A DNA stretch of 38,542 nucleotides from Thermoproteota archaeon (GTDB lineage Archaea > Korarchaeota > Korarchaeia > Korarchaeales > JAOZGB01). The stretch covers positions 1 through 38,542 of the forward strand of contig JAOZGB010000014.1 of assembly GCA_027491935.1 (NCBI GenBank), given 5' to 3'. The first letter of the stretch is position 1; every line of letters begins with the position of its first letter. The translations under genes were made by a program, and so were the position numbers. This document shows positions 1-7,332 of this stretch, piece by piece. A model generated the notes under the pieces. That model worked only from the letters and a program-made list of their open reading frames with translations. It ran no database searches and had not been told where the DNA came from.

Positions 1-702
1 CAGTTCTCCGCCCCTGTCCCCGTCTACGAATGCAATGGTTACCTTCTTCTTTGAAAGCTCGATTATACTCTTGGGAACCTTGGCTCCACCAGTTGCAATA
101 GCGTTTCTCCATCCATACCTAAGTAGGTTGAGTACATCCGCCCGCCCTTCAACAATGATGATCTCGTCTGACTTTAAAAGGTCAGGCCCACACACAAGCC
201 TTTCAGGACCGTAGTAAGTCACCTCAGACGATGCAAGCATTTCGTTAAGCCTGTTTACCATCTCCTGAAAACTAACTTCCGACTTAACCTGCCACTGCTT
301 CAAGATATCCATAGCTCGTTGGACGATCCATTTTCTCCTCTCTTCCCTTAAGTCACGCATGTCTCTTAACTTTACTTCAGCATCATATGGTCCAATCTTA
401 ATCACAGTTTCAAATGCGGCGGCTAGTAAAGCGGTTTCAGCTTTGTTTAACCCGCTTTCAAACCTAATAATGCCTTGAACTCCATTCTTGCTTCTTTTAA
501 TGTCGACTTCGATTCTACCAATCTTTCCGGTTTTCTGAAGTTCTCTGAGCTCTAACTCTGGTCCAAGCAGACCTTCTAGCTGCCCAAATATAGCCCCTAT
601 TACATCGCTCCTCTCAACAACCCCAGAAACGAAAAGATCAAAAACACACTCATATTTCAATACCGTTGGCTTCGTAGTTTCATCCCTCTTAGAATTCATC
701 AT
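1..702 (-). CDS. dnaG: DNA primase DnaG, archaeal type (3' end beyond window)
   Basis: Reverse-strand translation gives 234 residues with no stop before base 1, so the gene is cut by the window edge. The archaeal DnaG N-terminal domain is followed by a TOPRIM domain with the glutamate motif VEGRADVLNLLRYG (around residue 188) and the acidic motif FVDGDRGG near the cut. Archaeal DnaG proteins are primase-like and also associate with the exosome, so the main role could be RNA-related. The start is the first of two ATG codons (MMNSK), with a strong GGAGGT site 6 nt upstream (709-714). It follows the prenyl diphosphate synthase gene on the same strand, separated by a structured RNA element at 725-831. 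Confidence 0.95.
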   Translation of the reverse strand, partial: MMNSKRDETTKPTVLKYECVFDLFVSGVVERSDVIGAIFGQLEGLLGPELELRELQKTGKIGRIEVDIKRSKNGVQGIIRFESGLNKAETALLAAAFETVIKIGPYDAEVKLRDMRDLREERRKWIVQRAMDILKQWQVKSEVSFQEMVNRLNEMLASSEVTYYGPERLVCGPDLLKSDEIIIVEGRADVLNLLRYGWRNAIATGGAKVPKSIIELSKKKVTIAFVDGDRGGEL

Positions 703-724
703 CGATCAACCTCCAATATTAAGA

Positions 725-831
725 GCGTCAGCCCTGTACCTCCTCCGACTAATCCGAGAGGGTCATAGATCAGCCCACGCTATCCTCTCTACCCTCCGGT
801 CATAACAGAGGAGGATAAACCGGGCTGACGC
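725..831 (-). ncRNA. Candidate structured RNA in the dnaG leader
   Basis: This GC-rich block in the 155-bp gap between the prenyl synthase stop and dnaG folds into a long rod on either strand. The ends 725-734 and 822-831 pair over 10 bp (GCGTCAGCCC). An internal loop follows, then 739-745 pairs with 808-814 over 7 bp (CCTCCTC). Inside, 756-761 pairs with 784-789, and 765-768 with 780-783 across a 3-nt bulge. A competing helix can form between 754-762 and 792-799. It does not match 5S rRNA, SRP RNA or a tRNA by eye. The minus strand is chosen because both flanking genes are read that way. It could be a free-standing RNA or a leader element of dnaG; family unknown. Confidence 0.5.
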
Positions 832-857
832 CAATAATCTAAGGTATCTCGCTATTA

Positions 858-1901
858 TTAAAGCTTTCTTTTAACCGATTTAAATGCTAACTCTTTAAGG
901 AAGTCTACAAATTCTTTAGTTAGCTCTGGAACGGTGTTTAAGACTTTAATCCCCTCTCGTACGTACATCTCTGCCTTGGCTTCTACGTAGTTTAATGCTC
1001 CAGTTTCTACCATTATGCTACGTATTCTCTTTACATCTTCAACCGAAATATTGTCTGAGCCAATCCTACTCTTAATAAACTTTTTTTCCGATGGCTGGGC
1101 AAGCTGGAGAGTTTTATAGAGGAGTAGAGTTTTCTTTCCCTCCCTAAGGTCATCTATGACGGACTTTCCCGTTATCTTCGGGTCCCCAAACACTCCTAGG
1201 ATATCATCTCTTATCTGAAATGCTATGCCAACGTTCTCTCCATATTTTCTAAGAACATTAAGAACACTGGATTTACATCCTCCTAATCTTGCACCCATTA
1301 GTAAAGAACAAATGAAAAGTGAAGAAGTTTTAAGTCTCATCATATTCACAATTTGCTCTTCGCTCATAAGAGAAATTGTAGGGTAAGACATATCAAGTGT
1401 CTGTCCCTCTATTAACCGTCTATAATAGTAAAGGTACATCGAAACTGCATCCATTTTAGCTTCAATTTCAAAATTGGATGATACTATGACCTCAAGTCCA
1501 AGCTCTAAAAGACTGTCCCCGCCAAGAATTCCTAAAGCCTCACCTAGAACTTGATTTCCACCACCGATCTCATCGGCGTACCTTACATGTAGCGCTGGCT
1601 TGCCTCTCCTTATAAGACTTTTATCCATAATGTCATCTTGAGCAAGAGAAGAGTTATGGAGAAACTCGATAGATATGCTTGTCTTAACAGCCTCTTCCTC
1701 CTCTCGCCCTCCAACCCCCCTGTAGGCCATCACAAAACTAATGGGCCTCCATCTCTTCCCTCCAGCTAGGATATAGTCTTTTATTACCATGTAATATCTT
1801 TTTACCAGTTCATCCCTCTGTTTTCTGATAATATCATCCAAGTATCTCTCTATCTCCTTGTTTATCCGTGGCAAATAACATGACACAACATCCTGAAGCA
1901 T
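858..1901 (-). CDS. Polyprenyl (geranylgeranyl) diphosphate synthase
   Basis: The 347-residue protein is an all-helical trans-prenyltransferase that condenses isopentenyl diphosphate with allylic diphosphates, probably giving the C20 or C25 chains of archaeal ether lipids. The first aspartate-rich motif DDIMD lies near residue 90 after SLAQ, followed by RRGKPA. The second, QIRDDILG with the downstream GKS, lies near residue 230. Length fits the IdsA/GGPPS family. ATG start with GAGGT a few bases upstream. Chain length cannot be fixed by eye: the residues before DDIMD are FLHNSSLAQ. It is transcribed towards dnaG. Confidence 0.93.
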   Translation of the reverse strand: MLQDVVSCYLPRINKEIERYLDDIIRKQRDELVKRYYMVIKDYILAGGKRWRPISFVMAYRGVGGREEEEAVKTSISIEFLHNSSLAQDDIMDKSLIRRGKPALHVRYADEIGGGNQVLGEALGILGGDSLLELGLEVIVSSNFEIEAKMDAVSMYLYYYRRLIEGQTLDMSYPTISLMSEEQIVNMMRLKTSSLFICSLLMGARLGGCKSSVLNVLRKYGENVGIAFQIRDDILGVFGDPKITGKSVIDDLREGKKTLLLYKTLQLAQPSEKKFIKSRIGSDNISVEDVKRIRSIMVETGALNYVEAKAEMYVREGIKVLNTVPELTKEFVDFLKELAFKSVKRKL

Positions 1902-2021
1902 GTAACCTCTACATTAATATCGCTAAGATACTAATAACTCTTTAACACCTAGCAACGAATTAAAATTATATGAAAGGGATATATCTGTTCCAGCAGTTGA
2001 AGTAATGGTGATAACTTAAAG

Positions 2022-3539
2022 TTGGAAGGCGACATCAAGATTAGACTACATAGATTAGAGAGACTCATTCTTAAAGCGCTTTTAGAAATGGGGGACTCAA
2101 CAACTTTCGAAATAGCCCAAAAAATCGGAGTTAAAAAGGATGCCATTGAAGTAGCTTCATTGTGGGCTGCTGAGAAGGGACTGGTGACTATTCGCACAGA
2201 GACTCATATGTTGGCAGAACTTACCAAAGAAGGCTGGGATACGCTGAATGACGGCCTACCTGAGAGAAAACTTCAACGTATCTTAGAAAAAGGGCCCATT
2301 CAAATCTCTAAGTTAAAAAAGGGGTTAGAGAGATTCGATATAGCTATCGGGTGGGCTAGAAGGAGAGGTTGGATTAAAATAAAAGATGACAGTGTTCAGC
2401 TAACGGAGAAAGGTTTGAACGAGATTAGTATCGAACTTCCTGAAGAACAGATCATTAAAAACGCTGCAGCAGCCCCCGTGTCAGTAACAAAGGAGAATAA
2501 GCATGCAATAGATGAGCTTGTTAGAAGAAAAATTTTACGATTACATATCGAGAAAAAGAAGATTTTAAGCCTCACCGAGAAAGGTAGAGAGGTTGCCACA
2601 AGGGTAGGCGTATCAGCGGAAGTTTCAAAACTTACCCCCGAACTTATAGTAACCGGAAAATGGCGTGATGTCGTTTTAACCCCTTACGATATCAGCGTTA
2701 AACCACCCACCATCTATCCTGGGAAGAAACATTTCATGCGACAAGTCATTGACTATATTAGGAGGATCTGGCTTGAGATGGGATTCAAGGAAATGAAGGG
2801 ACCCATCCTTGACATCGCTTTCTGGGTCTTCGATGCTTTGTATCAACCTCAAGACCACCCTGCTAGAGACCTAGCTGATACGTTCTATGCTGAAACCCCA
2901 AGTCACGGGGAACTTCCAAGCCCTGAGATTGTCGAAGCTGTTAGGAGAACACATGAAGACGGGTGGACAACTGGATCGACGGGGTGGGGATACAAGTGGG
3001 ATGAAAATGAAGCGAGAAAGTGTGTACTTAGAACCCATACAACATCGCTCTCAGCTAGAACTCTTGCAAAACTACGTGACGACGTCAAAAATGGAAACAT
3101 TCCAGCCAAATATTTCTCTGTTGGAAGAGTTTTTAGGAATGAAACTCTAACGTGGAAGAACCTTGCTGAGTTCTACCAGACAGATGGTATAGTAGTGGGG
3201 AATGTCAACTTCAGACATCTCCTAGGTTATCTTAAAGAGTTTTACAACAAGCTCGGTATCAGAAAATGCCGATTCAGACCAGCCTACTTCCCTTACACAG
3301 AAATGTCGGTTGAGATAGAGGTCTTTGACGAAAGGAAGGGCGTATGGGTTGAATTAGGGGGGGCAGGTATTTTTAGACCAGAGGTTGTTAAACCATTGTT
3401 AGGAAAAGACATTCCAGTCCTTGCATGGGGGCCAGGACTTGAGAGAACTGTTATGAACAGGTATAATATCGAAGATATAAGAATCCTTTATATGAATGAT
3501 CTGGAGATTCTAAGATCTGCTAGATTATGGATCGGTTAG
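2022..3539 (+). CDS. pheS: Phenylalanyl-tRNA synthetase alpha subunit
   Basis: The 505-residue catalytic subunit of PheRS charges tRNA-Phe as an (alpha-beta)2 tetramer with PheT. The first 200 residues are a series of winged-helix segments, as in archaeal and eukaryotic PheS. The class II core follows: motif 1 region near YPGKKHFMRQVID, motif 2 FSVGRVFRNETLT with LAEFYQTDG, and motif 3 WGPGLERTVMNRY near the end. The start is TTG, with GGTGAT 9 nt upstream. It is followed 12 nt later by pheT, whose ribosome binding site overlaps the pheS stop codon, so the two are translationally coupled. Confidence 0.96.
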   Translation: MEGDIKIRLHRLERLILKALLEMGDSTTFEIAQKIGVKKDAIEVASLWAAEKGLVTIRTETHMLAELTKEGWDTLNDGLPERKLQRILEKGPIQISKLKKGLERFDIAIGWARRRGWIKIKDDSVQLTEKGLNEISIELPEEQIIKNAAAAPVSVTKENKHAIDELVRRKILRLHIEKKKILSLTEKGREVATRVGVSAEVSKLTPELIVTGKWRDVVLTPYDISVKPPTIYPGKKHFMRQVIDYIRRIWLEMGFKEMKGPILDIAFWVFDALYQPQDHPARDLADTFYAETPSHGELPSPEIVEAVRRTHEDGWTTGSTGWGYKWDENEARKCVLRTHTTSLSARTLAKLRDDVKNGNIPAKYFSVGRVFRNETLTWKNLAEFYQTDGIVVGNVNFRHLLGYLKEFYNKLGIRKCRFRPAYFPYTEMSVEIEVFDERKGVWVELGGAGIFRPEVVKPLLGKDIPVLAWGPGLERTVMNRYNIEDIRILYMNDLEILRSARLWIG

Positions 3540-3551
3540 AGGTGACAGACC

Positions 3552-5228
3552 CTGCCTGTTATAAGTGTTAACCTACATGAATTCGTGAAATTTGTAGGAA
3601 CTGATTTATCCATCACAGAAATCGCAGAAGCTCTCCCAATGCTCGGGGTAGCATGGGAGGGATACCATGATGGGGAATTCTCAGTAGAGGTTTTTCCAAA
3701 TAGACCTGATATGCTTTCCGTTGAGGGCCTAGCACGAGCTTTCTCATCGTTTATAGGCATAAGGCTTGGTTTACGGAAATTCGAAGTTGAACCACCTGCG
3801 GATAAAGTGACAAGAGTAGAGAAGAAGATATCTCCCATAAGGCCGTACATTGGTATGGCTGTAATCTTAGACTTTCCGATGCAGGAAAATGCTCTGTTAT
3901 CTATGATGCAACTCCAAGAAAAACTACATATCACACATTGTAGGAGGAGAAGAAAAGCCTCCATAGGAATATATGATTTAGACACCATAGGTTTCCCCAT
4001 AACTTACACTACAAAGCCTGCGGATTTTAAGTTCAGGCCACTAGAATGGGATAGTAAAATCACGCTAAGAGATATCCTTCTTAAACATCCAAAGGGTATA
4101 GAGTATGCTCATATCCTTAAAGGGTTAGATCGTTACCCTATCTTGCTTGACAATAATGGAACAGTCCTATCAATGCCCCCTATAATTAACTCTGAAGATA
4201 CAAAGGTGACTTTAAACACCACAAACCTTTTAATCGACGTTACAGGAACCCATCTTAAAACGGTACTTGAAGTCCTAAACATAGTGACCAGTAACATAGC
4301 AGAAAGAGGAGGAAGAATAGGGGCTGTCAGGATTCTTTACCCTGATAAAGAACTTGTTACCCCTGATATGAACCCGAGGTCTCTTGCCCTAAACATAAGA
4401 TATGCAAGAAAACTTCTAGGAATAAACCTTACAGTAAAAGACATTGAGATGTACCTTAAGAAAATGGGATATGAAGTTAAAAGTAGCGGAAAGCGTGACG
4501 AAGTAGAAGTCTTAGTACCATGCTATCGGACAGATATAATGCACCAGATAGATCTGGTTGAAGATATCGCTATAGCATACGGATACAGTAACTTTGAACC
4601 TGAATTACCTTCTATATCTACTATTGGCGAGGAGGACGACATTGAGAAGTTTTCTCATGTACTTAGAGATTTAATGGTAGGATTTAATATGCAAGAGGTT
4701 ATTACATTCTATTTATCCAATGAGAAAAAGCTCTTCAGATGGATGGAGGTTCCAGTTGAACCATTAGTAAAAACGTCTAACCCGAAGACAGAGGAGTACA
4801 CAGTACTGAGGACATGGCTCCTGCCATCGCTTATGGAAGTTTTATCGAGAAACCAGCACAATGAATATCCGCAACGGATCTTTGAAGTAGACGATGTCGT
4901 CATACTCGACGAAAAAACGGATACTGGAGCTAGAACGGAAAGAAAGCTAGCAGCTGCCTTATGTCATGCAGAGACCGGATTCCATGAGATAAAAGGGCTT
5001 GTTGAAAGTTTCCTAAAGAATATCGGGATAAAAGGCTACAGGTTTGAAGAGTTAGAGAAGGGGTGCTTCATAACAGGAAGGGCGGCTAAAGTGCTTGTAG
5101 AACAAGATGAAATAGGATACTTCGGAGAGATTCACCCTAAAGTCCTAGAGAACTGGGGGCTAAAAATGCCGGTCTCAGCCATGGAATTCTCTGTCGACAA
5201 AATATACAAACATGTGAAGGAAATTTAA
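3552..5228 (+). CDS. pheT: Phenylalanyl-tRNA synthetase beta subunit (probable CTG start)
   Basis: The beta subunit of PheRS has B3/B4 editing domains in the first half, B5 domains around residues 275-360, and a C-terminal catalytic-like domain. Archaeal PheT proteins typically start with a short MPxIxV-like segment. Here the frame reads CTG-PVISVNLHEFVKFVG, and a perfect GAGGTGA (3539-3545) lies 6 nt before that CTG at 3552. The first conventional start, GTG at 3585, would remove the first beta strand and lacks a binding site at the right distance. I therefore place the start at CTG 3552 (558 residues). The function is secure; the start is inferred. Confidence 0.93.
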   Translation: MPVISVNLHEFVKFVGTDLSITEIAEALPMLGVAWEGYHDGEFSVEVFPNRPDMLSVEGLARAFSSFIGIRLGLRKFEVEPPADKVTRVEKKISPIRPYIGMAVILDFPMQENALLSMMQLQEKLHITHCRRRRKASIGIYDLDTIGFPITYTTKPADFKFRPLEWDSKITLRDILLKHPKGIEYAHILKGLDRYPILLDNNGTVLSMPPIINSEDTKVTLNTTNLLIDVTGTHLKTVLEVLNIVTSNIAERGGRIGAVRILYPDKELVTPDMNPRSLALNIRYARKLLGINLTVKDIEMYLKKMGYEVKSSGKRDEVEVLVPCYRTDIMHQIDLVEDIAIAYGYSNFEPELPSISTIGEEDDIEKFSHVLRDLMVGFNMQEVITFYLSNEKKLFRWMEVPVEPLVKTSNPKTEEYTVLRTWLLPSLMEVLSRNQHNEYPQRIFEVDDVVILDEKTDTGARTERKLAAALCHAETGFHEIKGLVESFLKNIGIKGYRFEELEKGCFITGRAAKVLVEQDEIGYFGEIHPKVLENWGLKMPVSAMEFSVDKIYKHVKEI

Positions 5229-5257
5229 ATTGACCCTAATGAAATTAAAGATTTGAG

Positions 5258-6370
5258 ATGCCAACAAACCTAACTGTTGAAGCACTAAAAAAGAAGGAGG
5301 AGGTCGAAAAAGCGAAAACCCAAGAAGAAAAACTCGTCAAGCTTAAAGAGTTCCTCTCTCTCATCCCAAAGCATAAAGGAACTGAAAAGCTCGTTAAACA
5401 AGTTAGGAGACAGATCGCTACTCTTGAAAAAGAACTCAAAAGAAAAGGAAAAACCAGAACAGGATTCTCATATTTAGTGGAGAAGACAGGTGATATCCAA
5501 GTAGCCTTGGTATCAACTGAATATCGCATCAAATCAGAACTTATGGAGCTGTTAACAGGAGTGAAGCCTAGTTACACTGAGATTACGCCATCGGGGAAGA
5601 TGTACGCTGGAATCTTTAAGTATAAGGGGATATACATACAGATTGTTAATATACCTGTATTAAACAAATGGCAGGATGAGAAAATCATTAGGAGAGGGAT
5701 GGCACAGATAAGAAATAGCGATATAGCGTTGATAGTTTTAAGTGGAAGAGATTATAAAGGGGATTTGGAAAAAATAGATGGCTTACTGTTTGTTCAAGGC
5801 AATATCTACCTTGCAACCCATCTACAAGTAGAGATTGAAAAGTTACCCCCTAGGTCAGGATTAAAAATTATTATAGAACCAAAACCTGATCAGAACACTA
5901 TAGGAGAAGTACTTGACAGTCTTAGAAATAGCGGTATAAGAGATCTCCTAGTAAACATAAGAGGAAAAGTCTCCATATCAGATATCGTGGACATAGTAAA
6001 ATGTAAGCCTACGATAAAACCTGCCATAGCGCTTTTGCCCGATATTAACGGTTTAGACAAGTACTATCCTAAAATAACAATGATAGAAAAGCCAAAAAAC
6101 ACAGACCAAATAGGAGAGGCTATAATAAAATCGCTAGGGTTAATTCGTGTATATACAAAAAAGATAGGAGTCGATGAGCCAAGCAAAATGCCATTGTTAC
6201 TAAGAGAAGGAGCCACGGTCATCGAAGCAGCGAAGATGATACATAAACGATTCGCTGAAAGATTCTCCTACGCCAAAATATGGTCTAAAAAGATTAGACC
6301 TAGCCCACAGCGTGTCGGGCCATTGTATACTCTTAATGATGAAGATATTATAGAAATTCACATAAAATAA
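5258..6370 (+). CDS. DRG/OBG-like TGS protein with degenerate GTPase domain
   Basis: The 370 residues follow the layout of archaeal DRG GTPases: a charged helical N terminus (residues 8-70), a G domain starting at the VALV strand near residue 87, and a C-terminal TGS domain (about 300-370, ending LNDEDIIEIHIK). The nucleotide-binding motifs are gone. The P-loop position, GxPSVGKS in DRG, reads STEYRIKSE; the G3 DLPG position reads NIPV; the NKID position reads PDING. The fold is otherwise well kept, and codon use looks like its neighbours, so this is a maintained pseudo-GTPase rather than a decaying gene. The TGS domain suggests a ribosome or RNA partner. It lies 29 bp after pheT, probably in the same transcript. 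Confidence 0.85.
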   Translation: MPTNLTVEALKKKEEVEKAKTQEEKLVKLKEFLSLIPKHKGTEKLVKQVRRQIATLEKELKRKGKTRTGFSYLVEKTGDIQVALVSTEYRIKSELMELLTGVKPSYTEITPSGKMYAGIFKYKGIYIQIVNIPVLNKWQDEKIIRRGMAQIRNSDIALIVLSGRDYKGDLEKIDGLLFVQGNIYLATHLQVEIEKLPPRSGLKIIIEPKPDQNTIGEVLDSLRNSGIRDLLVNIRGKVSISDIVDIVKCKPTIKPAIALLPDINGLDKYYPKITMIEKPKNTDQIGEAIIKSLGLIRVYTKKIGVDEPSKMPLLLREGATVIEAAKMIHKRFAERFSYAKIWSKKIRPSPQRVGPLYTLNDEDIIEIHIK

Positions 6371-6484
6371 TTTTAAAAAATTTAAATTACTTTAAGTATG
6401 TTATTGTAAACATAAACCGCTGGGCGTTTCTGTGGGAATGGTAGATGAAGCATAATAGACATAATCAATTAGGACTAAAACCAA

Positions 6485-6494
6485 AAATATTTTA
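6485..6494 (+). promoter_or_regulatory. TATA box of the histone gene
   Basis: AAATATTTTA is centred about 26 bp before 6516, where an archaeal transcript would begin. This places the RNA 5' end almost on the ATG at 6520 and argues for a leaderless histone mRNA, rather than the longer open frame that begins at 6445 and would contain this box. Confidence 0.55.
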
Positions 6495-6519
6495 TAGTAA
6501 ACCGTCCATTCCATGGTTG

Positions 6520-6720
6520 ATGGAGCTACCCCTAGCACCCGTTGACAGGATACTTAGAAAGGCAGGTGCAAGAAGAGTTTCAGAAAGCGCAGTTAAGGCA
6601 CTAGCCCAGTTCATAGAAGACGAAGGCTTGAGAATCGCAAAAAGGGCTAACGAACTTGCAAGGCATGCTGGAAGAAAAACAGTAACGGAAGAGGATATAA
6701 GAGCCGCACTAAGAACATGA
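6520..6720 (+). CDS. Archaeal histone
   Basis: The 66-residue single histone fold binds and wraps DNA as dimers and higher multimers. The N terminus MELPLAPVDRILRKAGA and the C-terminal RKTVTEEDIRAAL with the HAGRKT loop are textbook HMf-type features. The open frame extends 25 codons upstream, but that extension is not histone-like and contains the TATA box. ATG 6520 gives the standard length and fits a leaderless transcript. An in-frame TTG at 6517 is the only close alternative. Confidence 0.95.
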   Translation: MELPLAPVDRILRKAGARRVSESAVKALAQFIEDEGLRIAKRANELARHAGRKTVTEEDIRAALRT

Positions 6721-6777
6721 AACCCCCCTTTCTTTACACTCGAAAGAACAGTATCGTAAAACGGAGGTGACTGTCAT

Positions 6778-6794
6778 AAACAGGATCCCTGTTT
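6778..6794. terminator. Perfect 7-bp hairpin between histone and tRNA-Met
   Basis: AAACAGG and CCTGTTT flank a 3-nt loop. The element sits between two convergent genes, 57 bp after the histone stop and 10 bp past the tRNA-Met 3' end. It could end one or both transcripts or shape the tRNA 3' trailer. There is no long U tract beside it, so termination is an inference. Confidence 0.35.
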
Positions 6795-6804
6795 TCGAAG
6801 AGTA

Positions 6805-6905
<101 letters not shown>

Positions 6906-6977
6906 ACTCTATAGTACCAGGGTAAGTTTTAAAATGTAACTGCAAAAGTTAAGAATACTTTGAACCCATGTAATATG

Positions 6978-7051
6978 GGGGACGTGGTCTAGCTTGGCGG
7001 GATGCCGGCCTTGGGAGCCGGAGGTCAGGGGTTCAAATCCCCTCGTCCCCA
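6978..7051 (+). tRNA. tRNA-Pro(TGG)
   Basis: Acceptor GGGGACG pairs with CGTCCCC, discriminator A. The anticodon stem CCGGC/GCCGG holds the loop CTTGGGA, anticodon TGG. No intron, no encoded CCA. Confidence 0.95.
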
Positions 7052-7070
7052 CTAAGTTGTTAGCGTAGAA

Positions 7071-7156
7071 GCCCCGGTAGCTCAGCTGGCAGAGCGACAG
7101 ACGCGGTGTCGAGCCTTGTAAGCTGTTGGCCGAGGGTTCGAATCCCTCCCGGGGCT
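7071..7156 (+). tRNA. tRNA-Thr(TGT) with 13-nt intron at position 30/31
   Basis: Acceptor GCCCCGG/CCGGGGC with discriminator T, as expected for archaeal threonine tRNAs. The anticodon stem only forms (ACAGC/GCTGT, loop CTTGTAA) after removal of 7101-7113. That cut gives a clean BHB: central helix CGAC/GTCG, bulges AG|A and AG|C, and outer pairs GAG/CTT. The intron therefore lies inside the anticodon stem, not at the canonical 37/38 site. Confidence 0.92.
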
Positions 7157-7209
7157 TTCTCAACTCTTTTACTATTATTCGCCATTCATGCTCTATTCTT
7201 GAAAAGAAG

Positions 7210-7295
7210 AGCCCCGGGCGGGATTTGAACCCGCGGCCTACGGCTTTCAGGAGAGTTTACCGGGCCGTCGCACTACCTGGCTGTGCTACCGGGGC
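7210..7295 (-). tRNA. tRNA-Thr(GGT) with 12-nt intron, C at position 33
   Basis: The acceptor stem (GCCCCGG) and discriminator T are the same as in the Thr(TGT) gene next door. The anticodon stem ACGGC/GCCGT encloses 19 nt. Removing 7246-7257 at the canonical 37/38 site leaves the loop CCGGTAA, anticodon GGT. The candidate BHB helix CCGG/CCTG has one mismatch. Position 33, almost always T, reads C. Other 12-nt excisions would give serine anticodons, but this is a type I tRNA without a long variable arm, so Thr is preferred. Confidence 0.8.
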
Positions 7296-7332
7296 TTCAT
7301 TAATAGTTAGTTTCAACACTTTTTGAATATTT

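Noticed and set aside
725-831. 5S rRNA
   Set aside because: The length and closing stem fit roughly, but there is no three-way junction after the closing stem and the conserved loop sequences are missing.
6445-6519. N-terminal extension of the histone (25 extra codons)
   Set aside because: The region contains the TATA box and is not histone-like; the standard 66-residue form starts at 6520.
6909-7163. Leftward 84-codon open frame across the tRNA cluster
   Set aside because: It is antisense to tRNA-Pro and tRNA-Thr, and its motifs (GFEPS, GFEPLT) are tRNA-derived artefacts.
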